Shown: positions 26,553-36,529, numbered from the stretch's first letter. The stretch is 64,000 nt of DNA from Candidatus Gastranaerophilales bacterium (GCA_944327225.1 CALVGZ010000001.1:118483-182482); one strand, 5' to 3'. Numbers and translations are program-made. The notes: generated from the letters alone by a model not told the origin.

Positions 26553-27152
26553 CGTTTAAAATATTAATAAATTTGTTAATTGTTTTTTGTTTTTATTTAC
26601 TTCTTTTTTAACGTAAGATTAACTTTATTCTGATAGAAACAATATCAAAAAATATGCTTCTTAATTAAATACAAACTCAGATAAATTATAGCACTTCTTC
26701 TCAAAAAAACTTTCCATACTTCAAAATTTATTCTGCTAAGTGGATGTGAAATTTATGAGAATACAAACAGTTTAAAATTTTTCTGTATTCTTTAGCTTTG
26801 GTAACAACTCCTGACATGCTTATGCAATTAAAATTGCATGTATGTTAGAATTTTACATTCAGCATTCTAAAGCTTGCTTGCGCTTGCTAAAAATGAATTT
26901 ATGCCGTTTTCGTATCAATTAAATATATATTTTTCTCAAACATGGTTTTGTATGATTATTTATTACTCCTGTGGGTGCAATCGTTTGGTTACAATAAAGC
27001 CAAGCTCGTCGCTTGTCTTTGTTTTCACACGGCTTACACTTTCTTGATTCCTTGCACAATGGGACTATACAAAATAATCAAACTATCGCTACAGCTTAGA
27101 AACGGGCTAAACGCTGGCTTTTTAAGAAAAAATCAATAATCGCTACAGTCCG
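26553..27152. other. Non-coding region with palindromes between radical SAM gene and repeat A1
   Basis: No convincing gene. It holds an 8-bp-arm inverted repeat (AGAATACA 26758-26765 with TGTATTCT 26784-26791), a perfect 18-bp palindrome at 26822-26839 (ATGCAATT-AA-AATTGCAT), and two tandem-like blocks containing ATCGCTACAG near 27090 and 27138. A 65-codon frame at 26942-27139 is not supported by codon use or ribosome site. Confidence 0.5.
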
Positions 27153-27288
27153 AAAAAAGTCCATTTCGGCAGTTTGATTTTTGCGGGTTATCGTAATTTT
27201 CCGACCCGAAAACGTCCTCACAGAAAGACCTAAGCCAAAATAATCAAAGTAACCGTACAAATCAATCTGGTCGTTAAATTACATACAT
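27153..27288. repeat. Dispersed repeat A, copy A1
   Basis: About 136 bp shared with 38349-38508, including AGTCCATTTCGGCAGTTTGA, GGTTATCGTAATTTTCCGAC and GGTCGTTAAATTACATACA. The 5' part forms a hairpin (CCGAAA with TTTCGG) that reads as a terminator on the reverse strand. Copy A3 at 22923 has the same layout with a CCGCA/TGCGG stem. Confidence 0.75.
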
Positions 27289-27339
27289 TATCTAATATGC
27301 TTTTAAGTAATAATTTTAAACAAGCAAAATAAATGCAAA

Positions 27340-27442
27340 GAAACACATGATTTGATTATTGTGTACGGTTGGTTTGATTATTTTAGTAAAAAAATATAAA
27401 AATCTTATTTAATTTTTGTCATTTTATAAATTTTTTATTATA
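27340..27442. repeat. Dispersed repeat B, copy B1
   Basis: About 100 bp shared with 51072-51173: AACACATGATTTGATTAT, GGTTTGATTATTTTAGTAA, then AAATCTTATTTAATTTT and ATTTTATAA. Here it lies about 50 bp after repeat A1; at the other site, B is 12.5 kb away from A2. It precedes 150 bp without recognisable content. Confidence 0.75.
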
Positions 27443-27619
27443 CCACGACCATGGGTTTAATTCTATAAAATCCGCCTAAATTTGGAGGGTCTTACAAATT
27501 ATGAGCGTTTTTCTTTACAAAATAAGACTCTATACAATAGAATACATGAGTGTCAATCAAATGAAAGGATAGAATATTTGCTCAAAAGTATTTATTTAGA
27601 AATAAAATTAGAGGAAAAT

Positions 27620-28125
27620 AAAAACCTCTAACTCGTGAAAAAATTCTTTCTTTAATAAAAGGAAAATTATCGAGTGCAAAAATTTTATATGCAACAAAAG
27701 AAGCACTATTAGACATCCTTGTAAATGAACAAAAAGAAAAAATTTCTAATGAATTTATCAGACTAAACAATCAAACAGTTGATGAAAAAATAAGTGAAAT
27801 CTTTGATTTTATTGAAGCAATTACAAATATCTTAGATAAAAAACAGGCCACAATTGCACTTCAAACAGGCTTAGGATTATTAAATAAAAATAGAAAAAAT
27901 TCAATAATAGAAGCAAAAAATATACTAAAAGAAGATGGAATTTATGGTGAAAAAACTAAAGCATCTTTATATAATGCTTGTAAAAATTATAATTCAAGAA
28001 TAATTAAAAAATATATTTTAAAAGCAGTTTTGAATAATATTATTTTTAACACAAAAAATGAAGATAAAATTGATACTAAAAAGTTATTAAATAGTGCAAA
28101 AATAGCACTGGAAGGAAAAATTTAA
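27620..28125 (+). pseudogene. 5'-truncated reading frame, phage-type muramidase/peptidoglycan-binding-like
   Basis: An open frame of 168 codons with no ATG, GTG or TTG in its first 135 codons, preceded by an in-frame TAA. It reads LTREKILSLIKGKLSS at the start, and its end (QTGLGLLNKN, EDGIYGEKTKASLYNACK) resembles the C-terminal binding domain of phage GH108-type muramidases; that likeness is weak. Codon use is that of a real gene. A 7-bp inverted repeat (TTAGAGG/CCTCTAA) sits at the frame's beginning. Its stop directly abuts the ATG of the next gene, so the two were one transcription unit. The 5' end seems lost. Confidence 0.5.
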
Positions 28126-28878
28126 ATGAGTGAAACAATCTTAAAGGGTAAGATTAATTATTATACGTATATTTGGCACACTGAAAAAGGAGCATGTGAA
28201 AAATGCCAAGCTCTAGATGGATTAAGTTTTAAAAACACTGATGAAATTCCAGACAAGCCACACCCAAATTGTAGATGCTGGATTGAAGTGAGCGAAGAAA
28301 ATGATAATAAAGATGATCTTTGTGACTGTTGGAAATTTTATGATGAAATTGAAGAAATGATTGGAGATTTACAGAGTTTAGAAGAAGAAATGGAGTCAGA
28401 AAAAAATGACATTATTATTTTTCTTGATAGTTTAAACAAAAATATAAAAGAATATATTCAAAACGAGATAAATAATCTTATTGATTGTTTTAATAAAATT
28501 GCTACATTTATTGAAGCTATTAAGATATTTAAATCAAATTTTGAACAATTGTTAAATACACAAAATGGAGCATACGACAAATATTATCACGCAAAAGCAA
28601 ATTGCGTAGCGACACAATTAGGACATAATGGTGAAAAAGCAGCTGAATTTTTAAGCAACTCAAAGGAACAATTTGACATATACGTTAAAAGTTTTTTGCA
28701 AGCCATAAAAACAAAACAAAGTTATAAAGATGAAATATTAAAAAAAGTAATCGATGGCGAAGATGATCAAAAAGCAAATTATGAAGGTCGACAAATGGGT
28801 AAAAATTTTCCTAATGGAATTTGTGGAGATATGCTAGAATATAAAAAACCAAAACAAAATATAAAGGTCAGTAAATGA
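28126..28878 (+). CDS. SPP1-gp7/Mu-F-like CxxC-HPNCRC module fused to a serum-amyloid-A-like domain
   Basis: A 250-residue protein. Residues 15-55 carry CEKCQALDG and then HPNCRCWIEV, the terminal motif of phage minor head proteins (SPP1 gp7, Mu F) that also occurs in polymorphic toxins. A coiled coil spans about 72-145. Residues 148-240 resemble vertebrate serum amyloid A: YDKYYHAKANCVATQ, KAAEFLSNSKEQF and EDDQKANYEGRQMG line up with SDKYFHARGNYDA, AEAISDAREN and LADQAANEWGRSG as I remember human SAA. Similar domains occur at the ends of some bacterial secreted toxins. It overlaps the next gene by 4 bp, as in toxin-immunity or effector-partner pairs. Function is unknown. Confidence 0.6.
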   Translation: MSETILKGKINYYTYIWHTEKGACEKCQALDGLSFKNTDEIPDKPHPNCRCWIEVSEENDNKDDLCDCWKFYDEIEEMIGDLQSLEEEMESEKNDIIIFLDSLNKNIKEYIQNEINNLIDCFNKIATFIEAIKIFKSNFEQLLNTQNGAYDKYYHAKANCVATQLGHNGEKAAEFLSNSKEQFDIYVKSFLQAIKTKQSYKDEILKKVIDGEDDQKANYEGRQMGKNFPNGICGDMLEYKKPKQNIKVSK

Positions 28879-29354
28879 ATATTATAAAATTTTTTCTTAA
28901 ATTTTTTCAAATTATTTTCAATTTATTAATTTCATTTATTATAATTTTATGGCTCACATATCTTGGAAGTTATATATTAAATTTTAAAATAATTAATTTT
29001 CAAATAGTTATTCATTATATTTTAGCTATTATTTTAATAGTTTCTTTGTGGTGGAATTTGTTTAAAAAGATTAAATTGTATAAATTAATCATAGTAATTA
29101 TTTTATTCTTGTCTTCAGTTTTTTTACCAAGGATTACCGATTTATTAGATTTTTCAAATAGCTATGAAGATAAAAATCTTAATTTAATTGAAATAAAAAA
29201 AATTATTAATACCGACGTTTGTCTAGATAGCGGATTATGCGCTGAAAATTTAGAAATTAATACAGAATATGGTTTAATTAAAATTAATAAAGAAAATTGC
29301 CTAAAATACAATTGGAAATGGGATGAAAAAAAGAAACACTGTAATTTAAACTAA
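28875..29354 (+). CDS. Small membrane protein partner of the SAA-like gene
   Basis: A 159-residue protein with about three hydrophobic helices in residues 5-100 and a polar C-terminal region with VCLDSGLCAENL and CLKYNWKWDEKKKHC. This last Cys-containing pattern (CLDxGxC ... NCxxxxWxWxxxxxxC) recurs in small partner proteins of toxin loci as I recall, but I cannot name a family. The ATG overlaps the SAA-like gene stop (ATGA). An immunity-like or anchoring role for the upstream protein is inference from position. Confidence 0.55.
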   Translation: MNIIKFFLKFFQIIFNLLISFIIILWLTYLGSYILNFKIINFQIVIHYILAIILIVSLWWNLFKKIKLYKLIIVIILFLSSVFLPRITDLLDFSNSYEDKNLNLIEIKKIINTDVCLDSGLCAENLEINTEYGLIKINKENCLKYNWKWDEKKKHCNLN

Positions 29355-29379
29355 AATTAAACAGCTTGATAAAATACAA

Positions 29380-29955
29380 TTAATTATCAAAAGGTACAAA
29401 ATTTAAACCGCTATCTAAAATGCCTTTTTCTTTAAATAATATCCATATTCCGCAAAAACCGCTTAGATTTTTAGCTCTATTTTTATATGAATGATATTTA
29501 TCGCCAACTGCAATTAAACAAGGTAGGTCAGGAGGACAATTTTTTTCATAAGTTTCATTTAAAAATTCGTCCTCTTTTTGCCTATATTTTTCCCATTCTT
29601 TTTGAGAATTTAATAGTAGATGATATTGTTTTTTAGAAATTAAATATTTTGCAGCTTCAAGCGACCTATTTATTTCGATTTTATATTTTTCAATTCCTTT
29701 AAGAGAACATTACATCATATCATAATCAGTTTCATAATTGGTATCCAAACATTCTTGAACATCTTTATCAATTTTTTTAAGCTCATCTTGAGAAGCAAAA
29801 TCCGCCTTTGAAAAATCAATTTCAACCTGATATGGATATTTTAAATTTAAATAAATGTTTTCTATTTTTCCCTTAATAGAATTTCGAACTTCAGGGAAAG
29901 ATAGAGGAACTACATAAACAAGGATAATAATCGTGATTAAGATAAATTTTTTCAT
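29380..29955 (-). pseudogene. LprI-type (DUF1311) secreted protein gene interrupted by a TAA
   Basis: Two reading frames in the same phase, 29710-29955 and 29380-29709, are separated only by a TAA at 29710-29712. The joined protein would have a signal peptide (MKKFILITIIILVYVVPL), then DVQECLDTNYETDYDMM-stop-CSLKGIEKYK and LLLNSQKEWEKYRQKEDEF. This follows the lysozyme-inhibitor LprI N-terminal domain pattern (Cys, spaced Cys, then aQxxWxxYRdxxC-like). The stop replaces one residue right before a conserved Cys, consistent with a single AAA-to-TAA change. The downstream part has no other start, so only a short truncated product is expected. Confidence 0.7.
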
Positions 29956-29990
29956 AGGATAATTATATTTAAATTTTGGAAAAAGTAAAA

Positions 29991-30326
29991 CTAAAATCTA
30001 ACTCTATCAGAAACAAACATAATAAATACCAATAAAAATGAAACAAATGTATAAATAATTATACTAATTAAATTTAATATAATTATTATCCAATCTTTTT
30101 TAGTTTTGTTTTTTGAAAATATTTTTATAAAAAATATAAAGATTAAAAATAAATCTAAAATTGGTATTAATATTGCATCAGCAAAACCAAGAAAAATGAC
30201 AATAAAAAGAAGTTTTTCAAAAATATCAACATTAATCAGTACAATTAAAAAACTTAAAATAGGAACTAATAGCAAAAACAAAAGCACAATTGAAATATAT
30301 TTAAAAATTTTATCTATTTTATTCAT
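29991..30326 (-). CDS. Small polytopic membrane protein, unknown function
   Basis: A 111-residue protein, nearly all hydrophobic, with three to four predicted membrane helices (about 8-33, 38-68, 80-105) joined by short Lys-rich loops (KIFSKNKTKKDW). No family motif is recognisable. It lies 35 bp upstream of the broken LprI-type gene on the same strand and may have been co-transcribed with it. Between 30327 and 30545 there is only AT-rich DNA. Confidence 0.5.
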   Translation of the reverse strand: MNKIDKIFKYISIVLLFLLLVPILSFLIVLINVDIFEKLLFIVIFLGFADAILIPILDLFLIFIFFIKIFSKNKTKKDWIIIILNLISIIIYTFVSFLLVFIMFVSDRVRF

Positions 30327-30696
30327 TTTAGTATTTTATCAAAATTTGTCTTAAATAGATATAGAATTTAAGAATAAATGCACTTTTAAATAAACTTATT
30401 CCATAGACTTTTTGAATTTAATTCAGTGCTAACTAAAAAACTAACTTTAGAATTTTGAAACTGCTAGATAATGAAATTTAAATAAATGTTTGGATTTTCT
30501 TAAATTCTTTATCGTATCTTTTTGACAAGTTATATAAATATACCACTAATTAATGGAACTAATAAAACCATTTGTTTCTTTATGACAATTTTTCGCATAT
30601 TTTAAATATTCTAGTTCTATCGACTGCAAAAGAGATATATCTTCGTCGCTGAGTGGTTCAGAGTGCTCTATATAAAGAAAATCATCTTTGGATTTT

Positions 30697-31314
30697 TTAA
30701 GAACTGAGATAAATGCGTTTTTGCCAGTATTCTCTTTGAGCATAAGGATGACATTCCATTTGCATAATTTGTGGTTTAACTTCTACAGTCTTAAAAAATT
30801 CATCAAAAACTTTTTCATCTTTATCAAAGTTTGAAATACCAAGAGCCTTAACCTTACCCTCTTTGTACGCATTTTCCAAATCTTTCCAAGCACCCATAAC
30901 ATCACCCACAGGCTGATGAACATAAACTAAATCAACGTAGTCTAAATCTAATCTTTTAAGCATTTTTTCAAATGCTTCTGCGGTTTTACCTTCGCCAAAC
31001 TCGCTCGGCCACAATTTAGATGTAACCCAAATTTCTTCACGAGGAATTCCGCTATCTTTAATGGCTCGACCGATACTTCTTTCGTTGCCGTAAGCGTGTG
31101 CCGTATCAATATGACGATATCCTGCTTTTAGTGCGGTAAGTACTGCTATATATGCTTCGCTTTCGCCCTCGCCTTCAGCAAGCATAAATGTTCCAAGTCA
31201 TAATTGAGGAATTTTTGTTCCGTTGTTCAGTTCAATATTTGGAACTTCTGCTGCGTTAACGCATAGAGTTAAGGCTGTGCTTAAAGCGATTACCGCCAAA
31301 AATTTCTTTAACAT
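30697..31314 (-). pseudogene. Aldo/keto reductase gene, nonsense codon near 5' end and lost 3' end
   Basis: The frame starts at 31314 with a signal peptide (MLKKFLAVIALSTALTLCVN) and NIELNNGTKIPQL, hits TGA at 31198-31200 where relatives have Gly (canonical PxLGLGTF), and continues LGTFMLAEGEGES, HIDTAHAYGNE, WVTSKLWP, YVHQPVG and GISNFDKDEK, so the Asp-Tyr-Lys-His tetrad is present. After MECHPYAQRE at about 30740 the homology ends abruptly and the frame closes at 30697; the C-terminal third is missing. Overlapping this junction, another frame (30546-30743) codes about 60 unrelated residues. The start overlaps the hydrolase stop by one base. Almost certainly inactive. Confidence 0.8.
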
Positions 31315-32330
31315 TATTTATTTCCTTTCAAGTTTTTTCCGTAAAATTCGCATAATTTTTCTACTGCCTGATTTACATATTCAAGTTTGTAATACATTTC
31401 AATATGAGTTGCATTTGGCACAACAACATATTCTTTCGGCTCAAGTGCTTCATCATAGGCTTCTTTGCTAAAATAAGCAGATTCAGCATTTTCACCGACT
31501 ATAAATAAAACAGGTCTTGGCGATACAAATTCGGGTCTGTCAAAGGCAGTAAACGCTACTTGTTCAGCGTAATTTGAAAAGATATATTTATTCTCGCTTC
31601 TCGGGTGTTTTGCTAAATCAGTTCTGTAGTATTCATAGCCTTGACGATACATTGGAGGTGCATTTTCAGGAATTTCCTCTAATGAATTTGGAACATATCC
31701 GTTGTATTTAATTTCACCGCCGTTAACTTCTTTAGTTCTTTGTTCTGCTGCATCTTTTAATTTTTGGTGTTGCTGCTCGATTGTCATAGAGTCATTTAAA
31801 CCCTGACGTCTTGCTCTGCCTAAATCGAATGCGGAAACTGTTGCGACTGCTTTAATTCTCATCTCTGTTTCGGCTGCATTAAAAGCGTAACCACCGCCTG
31901 CGCAAATTCCTCAAACTCCGATATTATCTTTATCAACAAAAGGAAGTGTTGTTAGATAATCAACACTTGAGCGGACATCTTCAACTCTTGATGACGGTCT
32001 TTCTAAAAAATGAGGTTCGCCGCCACTTTCACCTTGATATGCTGCATCATACGCTAAAGTAACAAAACCACGCTCTGATAGTTTTTTTGCATACAACCCT
32101 GCAACTTGTTCTTTTACACCGCCTGCCGGATGAACGACAACAATTGCGGGATATTTTTTATTTACGTCAAATTTTTCAGGCTTGTATAGTTCACCTGCAA
32201 TTTCTACATTATTGAATCTCTGATTGTAAAATACTTTCTCTTTCATTACCTCACCTTTCGCAAATGTTTGTACTTCAAATAAGCCTATCAGCAGAAGTGC
32301 TGATAGAAACAAAATCAGATTTCTTTTCAT
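31314..32330 (-). pseudogene. Secreted alpha/beta hydrolase gene with in-frame TGA before the nucleophile elbow
   Basis: A 338-codon frame interrupted only by TGA at 31911-31913. The first part has a signal peptide (MKRNLILFLSALLLIGLF) and VVVHPAGGVKEQ (oxyanion loop); the second begins GICAGGGYAFNAAE, the nucleophile elbow with Cys in the place of Ser, as in dienelactone-hydrolase-like enzymes. PVLFIVGENAES and PNATHIEMYY carry the acidic and His residues of the triad. The single stop immediately precedes the elbow, so the upstream product lacks the active site. Recent inactivation is the simple reading. It lies in the oxidoreductase operon, 8 bp after the flavodoxin gene. Confidence 0.8.
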
Positions 32331-32338
32331 TAATCCTC

Positions 32339-32902
32339 CTATTTAATTTGTTTTAACCAGTTATCAATTTCTTTGTCTGTTTCAGAGTTTCCTCTTTCAT
32401 AAACAACAAGAGGTGATAAAACTTTTGCTCCTTTTGCCATTTTACCCATATCCTCTGCTATGGTATATTTACCGCCGCCTCCATGAGTGATAAACGGAAC
32501 AATGGTTTTGCCTTCAAAATTATTTTCAGATAAGAAAGTTTTAACAGCAGGAGCCATTTCATACCACCAAGCAGGTGTGCCTACAAAAATAATGTCATAG
32601 TTTGAAACATCGCCATTATCTTTAAGAGCTGGTTTAGTTCCTTCTTCGTGTTGTTTTTTAGCAACCCCATAGGCTGCTTCATTGTAATCTTCTGGATATG
32701 GAGTTGCTGTTTCAATTCTAAACATATCACCACCCGTTTTTGTCTGAATTTTTTCAGCAATTGATTTTGTATTACCGCCCCATGAAAAATATGCGATTAA
32801 TATTTTTTTATCCATAATGTCTCCTTGTTTTGCATTATTTGCAAATGTACAACCTGCACAAATTAATAATATCGGTAAAATAAATAATAAAAGTTTTTTC
32901 AT
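32339..32902 (-). CDS. Flavodoxin-like lipoprotein
   Basis: A 187-residue protein with a lipoprotein signal (LLICAGC lipobox, Cys at about residue 18) and then a flavodoxin fold: LIAYFSWGGNTKSIAEKI is the FMN phosphate loop, VGTPAWWYEMAPAVKTFL the isoalloxazine loop, and THGGGGKYT a further FMN contact. It would be an FMN electron carrier or quinone reductase on the outer face of the inner membrane. An alternative start at MDKKILIAYF would give a cytosolic form. It sits in an operon with reductases controlled, by position, by the AraC regulator at 36530. Confidence 0.8.
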   Translation of the reverse strand: MKKLLLFILPILLICAGCTFANNAKQGDIMDKKILIAYFSWGGNTKSIAEKIQTKTGGDMFRIETATPYPEDYNEAAYGVAKKQHEEGTKPALKDNGDVSNYDIIFVGTPAWWYEMAPAVKTFLSENNFEGKTIVPFITHGGGGKYTIAEDMGKMAKGAKVLSPLVVYERGNSETDKEIDNWLKQIK

Positions 32903-32913
32903 TTTTTACCCCT

Positions 32914-33756
32914 TTATCTTACGAAATTTATAATCATCTCAACGGTTTCAGGATCGTGATGAGAGAAGAACAAACTTTTTTCTGTATCCAAAACACGAAT
33001 TTGTGCAAGTTCTTCTTGCGTCAATTCAAAATCGAAAATATTGAAATTCTGTTCCATACGTTCTTTTTTAACAGATTTTGGTATAACAATTACTCCTTCC
33101 TGAGTCAAAAATCTCAAAGCAACCTGAGCGGATGATTTTCCGTATCTTTCACCAATTGCAACAAGAGTTTCGTTTTTGAACATATTGTTTCTGCCCTCTG
33201 CAAAAGGACCCCAAGCCATAATCTGAGTATTGTATTTATCTAAATATTTTCTTGCTTCTTTTTGCTGTTGGAAAACGTGGGTTTCAATTTGGTTAATTGC
33301 AGGTTTTATTTCAACAAAGTTTGCTAAATCAACAAATCTATCGGGATAGAAATTACTTACCCCGATTGCTCTTGCCTTACCTTCTTTATAGGCTCGCTCC
33401 ATTGCTCTATAAGTACCGTAATAGTCTCCAAACGGTTGGTGGATTAACAATAAATCAATATAATCTGTTTGCAGTTTTTTCAAAGATTCAAGGATTGATT
33501 TATATGCTTTTTCTTCGCCGGAATTAGAAATCCATATTTTTGTTACCAGAAAAAACTCTTTTCTGTCAATTCCTGAGTTTTTAATTGCTCTGCCTACCCC
33601 TGCTTCGTTATGGTAGGATTGAGCCGTATCAAACATTCTGTAACCGACTTCAATTGCATCTTCTACAGCATGCGTTGTTTCTTCATCAGGTACTTGATAA
33701 ACGCCAAAACCTAAAATCGGCATATCAACACCATTATTTAATTTTACTGTCTGCAT
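32914..33756 (-). CDS. Aldo/keto reductase (AKR5-like, 2,5-diketogluconate reductase type)
   Basis: A 280-residue NADPH reductase of normal length: MPILGFGVYQV, RMFDTAQSYHNEAG (Asp, Tyr), LVTKIWIS (Lys), LLIHQPFGDYYG (His) and VIPKSVKKERMEQN (phosphate site). It reduces aldehydes or ketones in the cytosol. It is 11 bp upstream of the flavodoxin gene and 11 bp downstream of the FMN reductase. It has no signal peptide, unlike the broken paralog at 30697-31314. Genes of this kind are induced by YqhC-type AraC regulators in enterobacteria, in line with the regulator at 36530. Confidence 0.9.
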   Translation of the reverse strand: MQTVKLNNGVDMPILGFGVYQVPDEETTHAVEDAIEVGYRMFDTAQSYHNEAGVGRAIKNSGIDRKEFFLVTKIWISNSGEEKAYKSILESLKKLQTDYIDLLLIHQPFGDYYGTYRAMERAYKEGKARAIGVSNFYPDRFVDLANFVEIKPAINQIETHVFQQQKEARKYLDKYNTQIMAWGPFAEGRNNMFKNETLVAIGERYGKSSAQVALRFLTQEGVIVIPKSVKKERMEQNFNIFDFELTQEELAQIRVLDTEKSLFFSHHDPETVEMIINFVR

Positions 33757-33767
33757 AAAATATTCTC

Positions 33768-34400
33768 CTATCTTATAAAATTAGTAAACGTTACTTCTTC
33801 TTGTTTTGGAGCTTGAAGTCCTGCTTTTTGCGCTAATTCCTTGCATTTTAAGTGGTATGCCATATTGCGTGCAAGAATTCTCATATTCTGCATCCCTTCT
33901 AAATCTTGCTTGACTTCATCGGGGTTTGCACCATGAACCATATTCCAATATCTTCCTGAAATAATCGGCATTTGATTGATTTGGAAATATTTGTTTAATT
34001 GGTCTAATGTTGCCGTAGTTCCTGCACGTCTTGCTGAAACGATTGCAGTTCCCGGCTTATGGATAAATGAATTGTGTCCTGACATAAAATCAACAAAAAA
34101 TGCTCTATCTAAAAACGGAACAATTGAGCCTGGTGCTGAACCGTAATGAACAGGTGAACCTATTACATAACCGTCAAAATCCCTTGCATATTCTACAAAA
34201 TCATTAACTTTATCATTTATTACACAATGACCGAGTTTTCCGCAAGCCCGACAAGCTCTGCATGGTGCAATAGGGTCTTTACCTATATGATAAATTTCTG
34301 TTTGAATTCCTTCATAATTAAGTGTTAAAGCTATTTCATTTAAGGCTGTAAAAGTACAGCCGTTTTTATTTGGTGAACCGTTTATCAATAATACTTTCAT
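33768..34400 (-). CDS. NAD(P)H-dependent FMN reductase / flavodoxin-fold oxidoreductase
   Basis: A 210-residue flavodoxin-fold protein: LLINGSPNKNGCTFTAL is the FMN phosphate loop, and VIGSPVHYGSAPGSIVPFLDR contacts the flavin ring. PCRACRACGKLGHC near residue 47-60 is a four-Cys block typical of iron-sulfur flavoproteins of the NADPH-dependent reductase family. It may transfer electrons to the operon's other enzymes. It is separated by 14 bp from the next reductase gene. Complete, with a ribosome site AGTG/AGG-like before the ATG. Confidence 0.85.
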   Translation of the reverse strand: MKVLLINGSPNKNGCTFTALNEIALTLNYEGIQTEIYHIGKDPIAPCRACRACGKLGHCVINDKVNDFVEYARDFDGYVIGSPVHYGSAPGSIVPFLDRAFFVDFMSGHNSFIHKPGTAIVSARRAGTTATLDQLNKYFQINQMPIISGRYWNMVHGANPDEVKQDLEGMQNMRILARNMAYHLKCKELAQKAGLQAPKQEEVTFTNFIR

Positions 34401-34414
34401 TTTTTATTCACTCC

Positions 34415-35401
<987 letters not shown>

Positions 35402-36415
35402 TTATTTTAGTTTGTTGTAATCTTCATCACTGACTTCTTCCAGCCATTCTGTTGCTGCATCTTTAGCAGGAACTGAAATTGCGACATGTGCAAACCAACT
35501 GTCTTTAGCTGCTCCATGCCAATGCTTTACACCCTCAGGAATATTTACGACGTCACCTGTTTTTAAAACTTGTGCCGGTTTTCCCCATTCTTGATAGTAA
35601 CCGCGACCTGATGTTACAAGAAGAATTTGACCGCCTTTATGATGAATATGCCAATTATTTCTGCAACCCGGCTCAAAAGTTACATTTGCAGAATTTACAA
35701 CCTCTGTTGTCAATGGCTGTAAGTAACTTTGACCTTTAAAATATTTTGCATAAGCATCGTTTTTTATTCCGATATTAAAAGCACCGCTTCTTGCACTTTT
35801 AGTTAAATCAAGAATTTCATTAACTTGTTCATCGGTTAAACCTGTATTTTTCCCGCATTGAATATGAGATTTTAGCTGTGAGTCATCTCCTTGCATAGAA
35901 GAAAGTGCCGCAATAGTTGCAATTTCTCTTTCTTGATTGGTTAAAACACCGCGAGCAAAAATATCGGCAAATAAATGTTCTTTTAAATATTGGTCAATCG
36001 CAGGTGCAAATTCAAACACACCGCCTTTAACATGTCCGCCTGTAAGTTCAACCTGAACATTATCTCCGTATGCGAATTTATCAGTTTCTTTAGGTAAAAC
36101 TTTTCCTGCTTCACCCTCGATTGCATCTTTTCTTGAATTAACAACTTTTTGAAACGTTGTTAAAGCATTTAAGCTTCGCGGAAAACCACAATAAGCATAC
36201 ATTTGAACAAGAATTTCTTTAATTTCATTGGCTGTCATTTTATCATCAAGTGCCTTATTTAAAGATTTTTCAAGAGCATCAATATCACCTCTTGCAGTGT
36301 ATGAAGCTACCATTGCAATATCTTGCTGCTTTGTTGTCAAAACTTCTTGTGCCATTGCATTCCCTCCAATGCTTAATAAAATTGCTGTAATTAGTAAATA
36401 TAAAATTTTTCTCAT
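35402..36415 (-). CDS. Secreted carboxymuconolactone-decarboxylase/cupin fusion
   Basis: A 337-residue protein with a Sec signal (MRKILYLLITAILLSIGGNAMA). Two AhpD/CMD-like helical repeats follow (YCGFPRSLNALTTFQKVV and later ALSSMQGDDSQLKSHIQCG), then a cupin domain with the metal motif NNWHIHHKGGQILLV and IPEGVKHWHG. CMD-cupin fusions of this kind are common next to AraC-regulated reductases in gut bacteria. The classical AhpD CxxC is not evident, so a peroxidase role is doubtful. First gene of the reverse operon, 114 bp from the divergent regulator. Confidence 0.85.
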   Translation of the reverse strand: MRKILYLLITAILLSIGGNAMAQEVLTTKQQDIAMVASYTARGDIDALEKSLNKALDDKMTANEIKEILVQMYAYCGFPRSLNALTTFQKVVNSRKDAIEGEAGKVLPKETDKFAYGDNVQVELTGGHVKGGVFEFAPAIDQYLKEHLFADIFARGVLTNQEREIATIAALSSMQGDDSQLKSHIQCGKNTGLTDEQVNEILDLTKSARSGAFNIGIKNDAYAKYFKGQSYLQPLTTEVVNSANVTFEPGCRNNWHIHHKGGQILLVTSGRGYYQEWGKPAQVLKTGDVVNIPEGVKHWHGAAKDSWFAHVAISVPAKDAATEWLEEVSDEDYNKLK

Positions 36416-36529
36416 CTAAAAATCCTCATAATACATCAATTTATATTATCTATAAATTTAAAAATTTTTTAAGACCTAATTCTTTCTATTTCTTATCTAA
36501 TTCTCTAATGTTTGTGTTAGAATTCAATT

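Noticed and set aside
26942..27139. 65-codon frame in the intergenic repeat region
   Set aside because: No ribosome site, atypical composition, and it runs into repeat A1; treated as non-coding.
30546..30743. Separate 65-residue gene
   Set aside because: It overlaps the reductase remnant, its only ATG lies inside that remnant, and it has no ribosome site; kept only as a junction observation.
29380..32330. A variant genetic code for the whole organism
   Set aside because: TGA ends intact genes such as rmlB and the HPrK-PqqD gene, and Trp and Gly use normal codons, so the in-frame stops are better seen as mutations.
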